A stretch of DNA of 64,000 nt from Clostridia bacterium (lineage in GTDB: Bacteria > Bacillota > Clostridia > Oscillospirales > Acutalibacteraceae). A program made the position numbers and the translations under genes. A model generated the notes under the pieces. It was not told where the DNA came from. It searched no databases and saw only the letters and a list, made by a program, of their open reading frames with translations. Shown one piece after another: positions 33,801 to 42,478 of the stretch; within the stretch, counting starts at the first letter, position 1, and every line of letters starts with the position of its first letter. The DNA lies in assembly GCA_017516745.1 (NCBI GenBank), contig JAFXBF010000003.1, forward strand, positions 62,001 to 126,000, read 5' to 3'.

Positions 33801-34521
33801 TATAATGACCCTCTTCCCCGAAATGTGCGAAACCGTTGTAAGCGAAAGCATACTCGGCAGGGCGAGGGAAAAGGGACTTGTTGAAATCAATTGCCGCAAT
33901 ATCCGCAAGTATACCCTTGATAAGCACCGCAGGGTGGACGATGCACCTTACGGCGGAGGTTCGGGTATGGTGATGCAGGCACAGCCCGTTTACGACTGCT
34001 ATAAATCGCTTTGCGAGGATTTGGGCAAAAAGCCCCACGTGATTTATATGTCGCCGCAGGGTACGGTGCTCACGCAGAAAAAGGCAATTGAGCTTCTGGA
34101 ATACGATAACATAGCCCTGCTCTGCGGCCATTATGAAGGCATTGACGAGCGTGTGCTCGAAGAAATAGTTGACGAAGAAATTTCAATCGGAGACTATGTG
34201 CTCACGGGCGGCGAGCTGCCGGCAATTATAGTTGCAGACAGTGTGTGCCGCATGCTGCCGGGCGTACTATCAAGCGACGAGAGCTTTATGAATGAAAGCC
34301 ATTACAATTCTCTGCTTGAGCATCCGCAGTATACCCGACCCGAGGAGTGGCACGAAAAAAGAGTGCCTGATGTGCTGCTCAGCGGCCACCACGCCAATAT
34401 CCAAAAATGGCAGCGTGAAAAACAGTTAGAGCGTACATTCCAAAAACGTCCCGATATGCTCGAAAAAGCCGAGCTTACAAAAAAAGATAAAGAGTATTTA
34501 AAGAAAATAAATGAGGTGTAA
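33790..34521 (+). CDS. trmD: tRNA (guanine-37-N1)-methyltransferase TrmD
   Basis: Methylates G37 of tRNAs with S-adenosylmethionine, which prevents frameshifting. The 243 residues carry the knot motifs YGGGSGMVMQ, MSPQG, LLCGHYEGIDERV and SIGDYVLTGGELP. The C-terminal domain has YNSLLEHPQYTRP and VLLSGHHANI. The start is ATG 33790 (RIDIMTLFPE), inside the end of rimM. It is usually followed by rplS, but here an MraY-like gene follows after 3 bases. Confidence 0.97.
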   Translation: MRIDIMTLFPEMCETVVSESILGRAREKGLVEINCRNIRKYTLDKHRRVDDAPYGGGSGMVMQAQPVYDCYKSLCEDLGKKPHVIYMSPQGTVLTQKKAIELLEYDNIALLCGHYEGIDERVLEEIVDEEISIGDYVLTGGELPAIIVADSVCRMLPGVLSSDESFMNESHYNSLLEHPQYTRPEEWHEKRVPDVLLSGHHANIQKWQREKQLERTFQKRPDMLEKAELTKKDKEYLKKINEV

Positions 34522-34524
34522 TCA

Positions 34525-35478
34525 ATGCTTAATTCATTACTTCCCTTAAACTGGTTAACCCTTTTGTCGGTTGTCCTTTCCCTGGGCGGTGTTTTTGCGG
34601 CGCTTAAACTGTTCAAAAACAAGCTCCCTGTTGATGGCGGCCGTGATTTTGCCTTCAACGGCAAGCTTTCCGCCGGTAAAAAGCGTGGTGCAGGTATAAT
34701 TTTTATCTGCGTGTTTATTCTCGTTTCGCTTATCTGCGTTGAAATCAACATACAGAACATTCTTTACTATGTAATGATATTCCTTGCAATGCTTTCGGGC
34801 TATCTGGACGATGCTTCGGAAAAGCCCTGGAACGAATACAAAAAGGGCGCTATCGACCTTGTAATCTGCCTGCTCACCTCTGCTGCATTCGTATGGCAGA
34901 ACGGCGGTGAGCTCAACCTCAATTTCGGATTCTTCGGCTTTAATGTGCATTGGGCGCTGTTCATTCTTTTCTCAACAGTTTTTCTGTGGATGATGATAAA
35001 TGCCACAAACTGCTCGGACGGTATTGACGGCTTCTGCGGCTCACTTTCAATTAACTCAATTATCTTTATCGCAATTGCCTGCAAATTCCTCGGTAAGGAT
35101 TCAGAGGTTTCACAGCTTGCGGTTATTATGATATTCTCAATTATGGCTTACCTGTGGTATAACGCAGAGCCAAGCTCAATGATGATGGGTGATGCAGGCT
35201 CCCGTGCAATCGGTCTTTTCCTTGGTATCATAGTGCTCGAGTCGGGCAATATGCTCCTTGCAATTCCGCTTTGCTTCGTGCTCCTGCTCGACGGACTTAT
35301 CGGTATTTTCAAGGTCTCCGTTACACGCTTCCTTAAAATCAAGGTGCTCAGGAATATCCGTACACCCTTGCACGACCACTTCAGAAAGAACAAGGGCTGG
35401 TCAAATACCCAGACCATCTACCGCCTGAATATCATCCAGGGTGCAATTTCGTTTTGTACATTGTTGCTGATTAAATAA
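34525..35478 (+). CDS. MraY/WecA-family polyprenyl-phosphate phospho-sugar transferase
   Basis: An integral membrane protein of 317 residues with about ten segments that would transfer a UDP-linked amino sugar phosphate to undecaprenyl phosphate. Motifs are DDASEKPWNEYKKG near 92, the catalytic NATNCSDGIDGF near 155, MMMGDAGSRAIG near 220, and RTPLHDHFRKNKGWS near 285. The last is the HxH-type loop typical of MraY rather than WecA. It sits directly after trmD, not in a division cluster, so it is likely a paralogue or the sole MraY moved here. Confidence 0.88.
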   Translation: MLNSLLPLNWLTLLSVVLSLGGVFAALKLFKNKLPVDGGRDFAFNGKLSAGKKRGAGIIFICVFILVSLICVEINIQNILYYVMIFLAMLSGYLDDASEKPWNEYKKGAIDLVICLLTSAAFVWQNGGELNLNFGFFGFNVHWALFILFSTVFLWMMINATNCSDGIDGFCGSLSINSIIFIAIACKFLGKDSEVSQLAVIMIFSIMAYLWYNAEPSSMMMGDAGSRAIGLFLGIIVLESGNMLLAIPLCFVLLLDGLIGIFKVSVTRFLKIKVLRNIRTPLHDHFRKNKGWSNTQTIYRLNIIQGAISFCTLLLIK

Positions 35479-35494
35479 GCATATAAAATAGTTT

Positions 35495-35535
35495 AACCGC
35501 TTACCGATTGCAAAATCGATAGGCGGTTGTTTTTT
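35495..35535 (+). terminator. Terminator of the ylxM-trmD-mraY-like operon
   Basis: AACCGC..CCGAT (35495-35509) pairs with ATCG..GGCGGTT (35515-35528), followed by GTTTTTT. Confidence 0.8.
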
Positions 35536-35570
35536 CGTTGTACGGATAAATTACAGTTTGTTGAAATGAA

Positions 35571-36353
35571 TTATTTAACCTCTTCTGTTATAACAATCTC
35601 AACCCCGATTTCGTCAAACTGCTTCAAATCTTCTTCAGAAGCATCCCAATCGGTTATGAGGGTGCTGAGCTTATTTGCAGGACATATGCTTATCACCGAA
35701 TCAAAGCCGATTTTTTCTGTGGGGTAAAGGCCGTAAACCTTTTTTGAATTTGCTATTACCGTGTTGGTAAGCTCAATGCTTCGAGATTTCTGAATTGACA
35801 GACCGAAGCCGGCAGAAATGCAGGCGGAGGTAATAAAGCACTTGTCAAAGCGCAGCCTTTTTACAACGGAAAGGGTGAAGCTGTCGTAAAAACAGCCGTT
35901 TTTCTCCATTTCACCGCCCGTGAGAATTACACTTATGTTCCCGTTTTTTCTTAAAACCTCGGCGATTGAAACGGAATTGGTAACAACCGTGCACTTTAAC
36001 GATTCGGGAATATTCTGCGCCATAAGGTAGCCTACGCTTGCGTTTGTGATATAAACAATGTCGTTTTCTTCTATCTGCTCAACAGCTTTTTTTGCAATTG
36101 ACAGGTAGTTTTCTTTTACCTTTTCAACTCGCTCGGCAGGGGAAAGGTCACGGCACATATTTCCGCCGACCTGCTTTGCAGGGATTGCACCGCCGTGTGT
36201 GCGCTTTAATAAGCCCTTTTCCTCTAAAATGCGCAGGTCTCTCTTGGCTGAATCGTAGCTGACGCCGAATTTTTCCTGAATATCGCTGTTGGATATTCTG
36301 CCCGTTTTTTGAAGCAGGTCGAGAATAGCCTGATGTCTTTCTTCTATAAACAT
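35571..36353 (-). CDS. DeoR-family transcriptional regulator
   Basis: A 260-residue repressor of carbohydrate genes. The N-terminal HTH begins FIEERHQAILDLL and contains ISNSDIQEKFGVSYDSAKRDL and the KRTHGGAI wing. The sugar-phosphate sensor domain has YITNASVGYLMAQNI, ILTGGEM, FITSACISAGFGLS and the C-terminal YPTEKIGFDSVISICPANK. I chose ATG 36353 with AGAGGT upstream. It lies next to, and is codirectional with, the rhamnose genes but is separated by its own upstream region. Confidence 0.9.
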   Translation of the reverse strand: MFIEERHQAILDLLQKTGRISNSDIQEKFGVSYDSAKRDLRILEEKGLLKRTHGGAIPAKQVGGNMCRDLSPAERVEKVKENYLSIAKKAVEQIEENDIVYITNASVGYLMAQNIPESLKCTVVTNSVSIAEVLRKNGNISVILTGGEMEKNGCFYDSFTLSVVKRLRFDKCFITSACISAGFGLSIQKSRSIELTNTVIANSKKVYGLYPTEKIGFDSVISICPANKLSTLITDWDASEEDLKQFDEIGVEIVITEEVK

Positions 36354-36509
36354 TTTTATACCTCTTTTCGTGTAATTTCGTGAAGCAACGGGAATGTCGA
36401 CCTTCCCTGTTTCGTTAGTAGAATACCACAATCGTCAACAAATGTCAATACAAAAATGAAAAATCGTGAAAATTCGTTAAAACAAACTTTCACGATTCGG
36501 AAATGTGCG

Positions 36510-37352
36510 TTATTTAATTTCTTCCAAAAATCTGCCCAATGCATCTTTCCAATCGGGTAAGGGCTCAAAGCCGTTGTCAATCAGCTTTTGCTTTGAGAGC
36601 TTACTGTTCATCGGGCGTTTTGCTTTTGCAGGGTACTCGCTTGAGGTAATGGGCACAACCCTTGCGTTGGAGCCTGATTGACGCATAATTTCATAGGCGA
36701 ATTCTGCCCACGAGCAGAAGCCCTCGTTTGTTGCGTGGTAGGTGCCGTAGCAATCCGTTTCAAGCATATCGCAGATAAGCCTTGCAAGGTCTTTTGTGTA
36801 GGTCGGTGAGCCGAATTGGTCGCAGACAACGTTGAGTGTATCTCTCTCGCTGCCGAGGCGGAGCATCGTTTTAACAAAATTGTTACCGTTTGCACCGAAT
36901 ACCCACGCTGTGCGTACAATGAAATGCTTTGCAATGCTGCTCCTTACTGCGTTTTCTCCGCCGAGCTTGGTCAGTCCGTAAACCGTCTGCGGATTGGGTG
37001 CGTCATCCGGCTCGTACGGCTCTTTCTTTTCACCGTCGAAAACATAGTCAGTGCTGACATATACAAATTTAACGTCAAGGTTTTTGCAGGCGGCACAGAG
37101 GTTTTTCGTGCCCGCAACGTTGACGGCGTAGCAGTTTACGCTGTCCTCCTCTGCCTTGTCAACTGCTGTGTAAGCGGCGCAGTGAACAACCGCATCGGGT
37201 CTGAATGCCTGAACAAAGCCTTTTGCGGAGTCAGCGTTTGTCAGGTCAAAATCTGCCTTGTCAGCGGCAATACAGGTTTCACCCTTTGCCTTGAGCAGCT
37301 CATATACATCGTGACCGAGCTGACCTGCACAGCCGGTAATTAAAACTCGCAT
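36510..37352 (-). CDS. rfbD: dTDP-4-dehydrorhamnose reductase RfbD
   Basis: Last step of dTDP-L-rhamnose synthesis, with NAD(P)H. The 280 residues have the Rossmann GCAGQLGHDVY near residue 8, the extended-SDR catalytic YVSTDYVFDG and YGLTKLGGE (Tyr/Lys), and the C-terminal RPMNSKLSKQKL. AGGAAG precedes the start. It follows rfbA and rfbC on the same strand after a 130-base spacer with repeats. rfbB is not in the window. Confidence 0.93.
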   Translation of the reverse strand: MRVLITGCAGQLGHDVYELLKAKGETCIAADKADFDLTNADSAKGFVQAFRPDAVVHCAAYTAVDKAEEDSVNCYAVNVAGTKNLCAACKNLDVKFVYVSTDYVFDGEKKEPYEPDDAPNPQTVYGLTKLGGENAVRSSIAKHFIVRTAWVFGANGNNFVKTMLRLGSERDTLNVVCDQFGSPTYTKDLARLICDMLETDCYGTYHATNEGFCSWAEFAYEIMRQSGSNARVVPITSSEYPAKAKRPMNSKLSKQKLIDNGFEPLPDWKDALGRFLEEIK

Positions 37353-37380
37353 AATTCTTCCTCACTTGTACGTAAATGAA

Positions 37381-37476
37381 TGCAAAATGCAAAGTGCAAA
37401 ATGCAAAGTTGAGGGTGGGTTTGCGCCCACACCCATTATATTTTTTGAAATTATATAGGGCGGATTATATCCGCCC
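37381..37476. repeat. Heptamer repeats and two hairpins in the rfbC-rfbD spacer
   Basis: TGCAAAR occurs four times in tandem (37381-37408). GTGGG-TTTGCG-CCCAC (37415-37430) and GGGCGGAT-TAT-ATCCGCCC (37458-37476) follow. The set looks like a mobile intergenic repeat unit inside the operon; the last hairpin could modulate distal expression of rfbD. Confidence 0.5.
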
Positions 37477-37483
37477 GAAACCA

Positions 37484-38053
37484 TCAATATGTAAACTTAA
37501 CGTCGCTGTCTTTCAGCAGGGGAGCGGAGCTGTCCTTTGCGGAAAGCACGGGTGTTTCAACACCCCAGTCGATAGCAAAAGCAGGGTCGTTGAAGGCTAT
37601 GCTTCTGTCAGCGCTCGGCTCGTAGTAGTTATCTGTCTTGTACATAACCTCAACCTCATCGGTCAGGGTTACAAAGCCGTGCAGAAAGCCTCTCGGAATA
37701 AAAAACTGCTTCTTGTTTTCTGCGGAAAGCTCAACCTTAACCCACTTCATATAGGTCGGTGAGCCCTCACGGATATCCACCGCAACGTCGAGTATTGCCC
37801 CCTTTGTGCAGGTGATGAGCTTTGCCTGTGCAAACGGGTCAAGCTGGCAGTGAAGCCCTCTGAGAATACCCTTCTGTGCGGAATAGGAACGGTTGTCCTG
37901 AACAAAATCCGCCTTGATTCCGAGCTCCTCATACTTTTTCTTGGAATAACTTTCGTAAAACCAGCCTCTTGAATCGCCGTGTACAAGCGGTTCAACAATA
38001 ATTGCACCGTCCAGCTCTGTTTTTACGGCGGTGAGTGCCTTATTCGGGGTCAT
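37484..38053 (-). CDS. rfbC: dTDP-4-dehydrorhamnose 3,5-epimerase RfbC
   Basis: Cupin-fold epimerase of 189 residues. Motifs are [17 protein letters not shown] near 20, [21 protein letters not shown] (with the catalytic His of RGLHCQ), [13 protein letters not shown], and [10 protein letters not shown] near the end. ATG 38053 has GAGGAGAG upstream and overlaps the rfbA stop by 14 bases, so expression is coupled. Confidence 0.94.
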   Translation of the reverse strand: MTPNKALTAVKTELDGAIIVEPLVHGDSRGWFYESYSKKKYEELGIKADFVQDNRSYSAQKGILRGLHCQLDPFAQAKLITCTKGAILDVAVDIREGSPTYMKWVKVELSAENKKQFFIPRGFLHGFVTLTDEVEVMYKTDNYYEPSADRSIAFNDPAFAIDWGVETPVLSAKDSSAPLLKDSDVKFTY

Positions 38054-38984
38054 AGATATTCTCTCCTCTGCCCCAGATGGGTCTTTCATTCGGGCGGTTG
38101 TGTCTTGAATAAAGTATTCTGCCCTCGGCAACACGTCTCAAGTGCTCACCGTAGGGGGATTTACCGTATTTCTCTGCGGATTCAAGAAGCTGTTTCTTAG
38201 AAATCCAGCGCATATTGTACGCAATTTCCTCAAGGGCGGAAATCTTGATTCCCTGAAGCTGCTCAATCGTGCGGATGAAGTTTGCCGCATCGTGAAGCGA
38301 ATCGACCGTGCCCGTGTCAAGCCAGGCGAAGCCTCTGCCCATAAGCTTAATGTCAAGCTCGCCGTTTTCAAGGTAAATGCGGTTTATATCGGTAATTTCA
38401 AGCTCGCCTCTCTTGGAGGGCTTGAGCGATTTTGCGTATTCAACAACACGGTTGTCGTAGAAGTAAAGACCCGTTACGGCATAGTTAGACTTGGGCTCGG
38501 CAGGCTTTTCTTCAATCGAAATCGGCTTGCCTGTGTCGTCAAACTCAACAACGCCGAAAGCCTGCGGATTTTCAACATAGTAGCCGAAAATTGTTGCACG
38601 CTTGTTGTTGGCGGCTGCGTTGCGCAGCATTGAGCCCAGACCGTTGCCGTAGAAAATATTGTCGCCGAGCACCATTGCAACATCGTCATCGCCGATAAAT
38701 TCTTCGCCGATGATAAAGGCCTGTGCAAGACCCTCGGGCTTTTCCTGAACGGCGTAGGAAAGCTTAAGACCGAACTGTGAGCCGTCGCCCATGAGTGCCT
38801 CGAATTTCGGTGTGTCGGCAGGTGTGGAGATAATCAGAATTTCTCTGATGCCTGCAAGCATAAGTGTTGAAAGCGGATAATATATCATCGGCTTGTCGTA
38901 AACCGGTAAGAGCTGTTTACTGGTAACCATTGTAAGCGGATAGAGGCGTGTGCCCGAACCGCCTGCAAGGACTATACCCTTCAA
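38040..38984 (-). CDS. rfbA: Glucose-1-phosphate thymidylyltransferase RfbA
   Basis: First enzyme of dTDP-rhamnose synthesis. The 314 residues have the nucleotide-binding [16 protein letters not shown] at residue 3, [17 protein letters not shown] near 24, [12 protein letters not shown] near 107, and [15 protein letters not shown] near 225. It is first in the rfbA-rfbC-(repeat)-rfbD operon. A promoter on the minus strand is at 39031-39059. Confidence 0.95.
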   Translation of the reverse strand: MKGIVLAGGSGTRLYPLTMVTSKQLLPVYDKPMIYYPLSTLMLAGIREILIISTPADTPKFEALMGDGSQFGLKLSYAVQEKPEGLAQAFIIGEEFIGDDDVAMVLGDNIFYGNGLGSMLRNAAANNKRATIFGYYVENPQAFGVVEFDDTGKPISIEEKPAEPKSNYAVTGLYFYDNRVVEYAKSLKPSKRGELEITDINRIYLENGELDIKLMGRGFAWLDTGTVDSLHDAANFIRTIEQLQGIKISALEEIAYNMRWISKKQLLESAEKYGKSPYGEHLRRVAEGRILYSRHNRPNERPIWGRGENIYDPE

Positions 38985-39030
38985 TTAATTCACAATCCTT
39001 TCGGCTGAAATAAGTATATAACTTTCATTT

Positions 39031-39059
39031 AATATACTACTTTATTCCTCTTTAGTCAA
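39031..39059 (-). promoter_or_regulatory. Promoter of the rfbA operon
   Basis: On the minus strand TTGACT (complement 39054-39059) and TATATT (complement 39031-39036) are separated by 17 bases. Confidence 0.7.
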
Positions 39060-39123
39060 CACTTGGACAGATTAGTTAAAATATTGTTCATCATTTGTGT
39101 AATTTGTCGACATGGAAAATCAT

Positions 39124-39153
39124 TTGACCTTGAGGATAAAAGTGTGCTATAAT
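39124..39153 (+). promoter_or_regulatory. Promoter of the small Cys-rich gene
   Basis: TTGACC (39124-39129) and TATAAT (39148-39153) are 18 bases apart, upstream of AAGGAG and ATG 39177. Confidence 0.75.
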
Positions 39154-39176
39154 TCAACCGTAAGGAGTTGAAAAGA

Positions 39177-39350
39177 ATGAAGATGTGTGAGGACTGCCTC
39201 AACTATGAATATAACGAGGAAACAGGCGAATGTGAGTGCATAGTCGATATGGATATGGACGACACCGAACGTTATATGGGCGGTATGGTGAAAAGCTGTC
39301 CGTATTTTATGATTAATGACGAGTACGCAATAGTCAGAAAACAGAACTAA
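39177..39350 (+). CDS. Small Cys-rich protein, DUF6472-like
   Basis: A 57-residue acidic protein. Cysteines in MCEDCLNYEY, GECEC and SCPYF could bind a metal, and the end DEYAIVRKQ is typical of a short Clostridia family I remember as DUF6472. Function unknown. I chose ATG 39177 (AAGGAG 9 bases upstream) over TTG 39168. It has its own promoter and a terminator shared with glmS on the opposite strand. Confidence 0.7.
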   Translation: MKMCEDCLNYEYNEETGECECIVDMDMDDTERYMGGMVKSCPYFMINDEYAIVRKQN

Positions 39351-39352
39351 AG

Positions 39353-39389
39353 AAAGGTGAAGCGACAAAACAGTCACTTCACCCTTTTT
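39353..39389. terminator. Bidirectional terminator between the small gene and glmS
   Basis: AAAGGTGAAG (39353-39362) pairs with CTTCACCCTTT (39377-39387), with T-run and A-run flanks. Confidence 0.8.
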
Positions 39390-39391
39390 CT

Positions 39392-41179
39392 TTATTCCAC
39401 CGTAACAGACTTGGCGAGATTTCTGGGTTTGTCTATATCGCAGCCACGAAGCCTTGCGATATGATAGCTTAGTAGCTGTACGGGCACAATCTGTGTGCTC
39501 ACTGCAAACAGCGGATGCACTTCGGGTACGGTTATTGTTTCGTCGGCGTCAATTTTACTCTCCGCAGAGGTTACGGCAATAACCCGTGCGCCTCTTGACC
39601 TTACCTCGTCAATGTTGCTCTGAAGTTTATGTGTAAGTTCTTTTTGCGTGTTCATTGCAACAACCGTTGTGCCTTTTTCAATAAGTGAAATCGTGCCGTG
39701 CTTCATTTCGCCTGCGGCATAGGCTTCGCAGTGAATGTAGCTGATTTCTTTGAGCTTCAATGAGCCTTCCGCTGCCGCCGCAAAACCCAGACCTCTGCCT
39801 ATAAAATATGCCCTGTCAATATCCTTGAGTCTTTGGGCAATTTCCTTTATTAACTCCTCACAGCCGAGTGCTGCACTTACCGTCTTATGAAGCTCGGTGA
39901 GTGCTTTTTTCATTTTCTCAAGCTCATTTTTGTCTGCCGTGCCGAAGGCTTCGGCGAAATAAATTCCCAGCAGATACAGTGCCGCAAGCTGTGCGCCGTA
40001 GGCTTTGGTTGTCGCTACGGCAATTTCGGGGCCTGCCTTTGTCAGCAGCACAAAATCGCTTTCCGAGGCGATTGAGCTTTCCTTAACATTGACTATGCTT
40101 ACCGTTTTTGCTCCCCTTTTTTTTGCTTCTCTCAGGGCTGCAAGGCTGTCTGCCGTTTCACCGCTCTGGCTTATAATTATAACTGGTGTATTCCCGTTTA
40201 CAAGCGGCCGGGAATAACGGAATTCCGACGCTGTTTCAACGCTTACGGGGATTTTGGTCAACCTCTCAAAAACCTGTCTTCCCACAAGTCCCGTGTGGTA
40301 TGCCGAGCCGCAGGCAACTATATAAAATCTTTCGGGCTTTTCAATTTTCAGCTGCAAATCAAAGACGTTTTCGTTCAGGTATGCGTCAACCGTTTTGCGT
40401 ATGGCTTCGGGCTGTTCGTAAATTTCTTTAAGCATAAAATGTTCACAGTTTCCCTTGTCAGCCGTGTAGCTGTTCTTTTCAAATTCATCGGGTGTTTTTG
40501 TGATTTTGTTAAGCCCGAAATCGAAAAATTCAATACTGTCTTTGCTCAGCACGGCAATTTCGCCGTCGTTCATTCGGTAAAGCGTGTGTATCTTTTCACT
40601 TATGGCTGATGTATCCGATGCGGCAAATGTGCCGTCGCCGATTCCGACAACAAGCGGACTTGCCTGCCGCACACAGAAAAGCCTGTCAGGCTCATCCTCA
40701 CAGATTACGGCAAGTGCAAACGAGCCTTTGAGAAGCCTTACCGTGTGTGCAATCGCTTCAAGGCAGTTGTCAGAATAAAATCTGTTGAGCAGATGTACCG
40801 CAATTTCGGTGTCGGTGTCGCTTTTCGTTTTCGTCAGCTTCAGATACTGCTCTTTTAATTCTGCGTGGTTTTCTATAATTCCGTTGTGTACAAGCGTGAA
40901 TTTTCCGCTTTGGTGGGGGTGAGCGTTTTCGTCACTCGGCTTGCCGTGGGTTGCCCATCTTGTGTGACCTATACCGATTTGTGCATCAAGATTCGTGCTT
41001 TGTTCAAGTCTTTTTACAAGTGCGGCAACCCTGCCTTTTTTCTTTTCGGTTATGATTTTTCCTTGGCTTAATACGGCTATACCCGAAGAATCGTATCCTC
41101 TGTATTCCATTCTTTCAAGTCCGTTTATGAGCACGGGCACAGCCGCCTCAACACCGTTACAGCCTATAATTCCGCACAT
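39392..41179 (-). CDS. glmS: Glutamine-fructose-6-phosphate aminotransferase GlmS
   Basis: Makes glucosamine-6-phosphate for peptidoglycan. The 595 residues begin MCGIIGCNG, with Cys2 as the glutaminase nucleophile after Met removal. GHTRWATHG and HNGIIENH are glutaminase motifs. Two SIS domains follow (RFYIVACGSAYHTG, ISQSGETADSLAAL and YFIGRGLGFA, LKLKEISYIHCEAY). The end PRNLAKSVTVE is canonical. I chose ATG 41179 with GAGGTGA upstream. There is no room or sequence for a glmS ribozyme; instead a long perfect hairpin lies 30 bases upstream. Confidence 0.97.
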   Translation of the reverse strand: MCGIIGCNGVEAAVPVLINGLERMEYRGYDSSGIAVLSQGKIITEKKKGRVAALVKRLEQSTNLDAQIGIGHTRWATHGKPSDENAHPHQSGKFTLVHNGIIENHAELKEQYLKLTKTKSDTDTEIAVHLLNRFYSDNCLEAIAHTVRLLKGSFALAVICEDEPDRLFCVRQASPLVVGIGDGTFAASDTSAISEKIHTLYRMNDGEIAVLSKDSIEFFDFGLNKITKTPDEFEKNSYTADKGNCEHFMLKEIYEQPEAIRKTVDAYLNENVFDLQLKIEKPERFYIVACGSAYHTGLVGRQVFERLTKIPVSVETASEFRYSRPLVNGNTPVIIISQSGETADSLAALREAKKRGAKTVSIVNVKESSIASESDFVLLTKAGPEIAVATTKAYGAQLAALYLLGIYFAEAFGTADKNELEKMKKALTELHKTVSAALGCEELIKEIAQRLKDIDRAYFIGRGLGFAAAAEGSLKLKEISYIHCEAYAAGEMKHGTISLIEKGTTVVAMNTQKELTHKLQSNIDEVRSRGARVIAVTSAESKIDADETITVPEVHPLFAVSTQIVPVQLLSYHIARLRGCDIDKPRNLAKSVTVE

Positions 41180-41210
41180 TAAAATCACCTCATCGATTAT
41201 TATGCACATA

Positions 41211-41252
41211 GGGTGGCGAGTATAATCCGGATTCGGATTATACTCGCCACCC
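41211..41252. repeat. Perfect 19-bp inverted repeat upstream of glmS
   Basis: GGGTGGCGAGTATAATCCG (41211-41229), loop GATT, then its exact complement (41234-41252). Neither strand has a T-run. It lies in the glmS 5' region and upstream of the divergent M14-like gene. It could be an operator for both genes or a 5' RNA hairpin controlling glmS. Confidence 0.75.
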
Positions 41253-41308
41253 TAAATTAATAAAATTTACAACCTTTGCATATTGATTAGAGATGTCTGA
41301 GAAAATTA

Positions 41309-42199
41309 TTGAAAGCGGTGATTGAAACGGAAAAAACGGTTTTTGACGGCGATTACGCCGATATGCGTCGCAGGGTGTATGCGATTAAGGAAAAATACCC
41401 GTCATCGGTCTGTACGGTAGGAGCAAGAAGCTGGGGCGGACGTGCACTTTTTACATTGGGGTTAGGTCAGACTCAGGGCGCAACACTTTATATGGGCTGT
41501 GTGAATGCTTGTGACGGTGAAACAGCTTTTGCGCTTTTGAGGCTGTATGAAAATATGTGCCGTGCCGTTGACGGCGGCGGTAAGCTGTGCGGAATAAGGC
41601 TCAACGAAATTTTCAAAAGCAGGGGAGTGATTGTAGTGCCCTGTGTCAACCCCGACGGAATGGAAATGCGCCGCTGCGGTGCTGTTGCGGCCGGCTGCTA
41701 TGCGGGGCTTGCACAACGCTTGAGTCCCGACGGGTTTGAGGATTGGCGAGCAAACGCTGCAGGTGTGGATTTAAGCCGCAACGCTTCGGACGATTGGCGC
41801 AGACTTAAGGAAACGGAGAGAAGTGTGGGCTATACCTCACCGGGGGCAAGGTTTTACGGGGGTAAAACACGTTTCAGCGAGCCCGAATCCCGTGCGGTGG
41901 CTAATCTGTGCCGTAAATACGGCGTGCGGCATATAGTGGATGTGAGGAAGGGAAACAACACCCTTTATGTCACAGGCGGCGACAGCGAGGAAAAGGGTGC
42001 ACTTATGGCGAAAATTCTTCGCCTTTGCTCGGGACTTGAAAAGGCGGAAAAAAGCAGTGCGCTTGACGAGGAAAGGGGCTTTTGCGACTGGTTTGCTGAC
42101 GAATACGGCAGAGCAGCTTTTTCGCTTGAATACAGCTCATATTGCGAAAAAAACTACAAAGCTTTTGAAGAAACGGCGGTGGTTGCGGCTATTATGTAA
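41309..42199 (+). CDS. M14-carboxypeptidase-like protein lacking zinc ligands
   Basis: A 296-residue protein with the M14 order of motifs: GARSWGGRALFTLGLG, GVIVVPCVNPDGMEM, AAGVDLSRNASDDW, FSEPESRAVANL and the C-terminal FSLEYS, whose Glu is the catalytic position. The first zinc motif (HxxE in active enzymes) reads GCVNACDGE without His, and the third ligand region reads DVRKGNNTLYV, with Arg where His is expected. It is therefore probably a binding protein or inactive relative. The start is uncertain: TTG 41309 or GTG 41318, both without a clear RBS. No signal peptide. Confidence 0.7.
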   Translation: MKAVIETEKTVFDGDYADMRRRVYAIKEKYPSSVCTVGARSWGGRALFTLGLGQTQGATLYMGCVNACDGETAFALLRLYENMCRAVDGGGKLCGIRLNEIFKSRGVIVVPCVNPDGMEMRRCGAVAAGCYAGLAQRLSPDGFEDWRANAAGVDLSRNASDDWRRLKETERSVGYTSPGARFYGGKTRFSEPESRAVANLCRKYGVRHIVDVRKGNNTLYVTGGDSEEKGALMAKILRLCSGLEKAEKSSALDEERGFCDWFADEYGRAAFSLEYSSYCEKNYKAFEETAVVAAIM

Positions 42200-42372
42200 G
42201 GGCTTTTGTGCAGTTTTTACGGGATGAAAACAGCTTGTTGTCGTTTTTAACAAAAGGGTTTGCAAAAGTTGCAAAACGGGAATTTTCACAGGGAAAATAT
42301 GTGGAAAAAGATACACGAAAAGCACGCTTGATTCAGCAGTTTAAACAAAGTGTATTTTTTATAAATAAAATC

Positions 42373-42445
42373 TTGCAATATTTTACATTTGTGCTATAAT
42401 GGAGATACCTAAAAAGGGGAGTATGAGTTCGCCTCCCCGGGTATC
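42373..42445 (+). promoter_or_regulatory. Promoter and 5' hairpin of the unknown secreted protein
   Basis: TTGCAA (42373-42378) and TATAAT (42395-42400) are 16 bases apart. The transcript would begin at or just before a two-part hairpin: GATACC/GGTATC (42404/42440) outside and GGGGAG/CTCCCC (42416/42433) inside. Such 5' hairpins often stabilise abundant mRNAs. The remaining 42200-42372 holds no gene that I see. Confidence 0.65.
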
Positions 42446-42478
42446 ATCTAAAGAAATATATGAAAGGAGAAAATCAAA

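Noticed and set aside
41180..41308. Possible glmS ribozyme upstream of glmS
   Set aside because: The ribozyme needs about 150 bases of conserved core; only about 130 bases separate glmS from the divergent gene, and these hold a simple palindrome instead.
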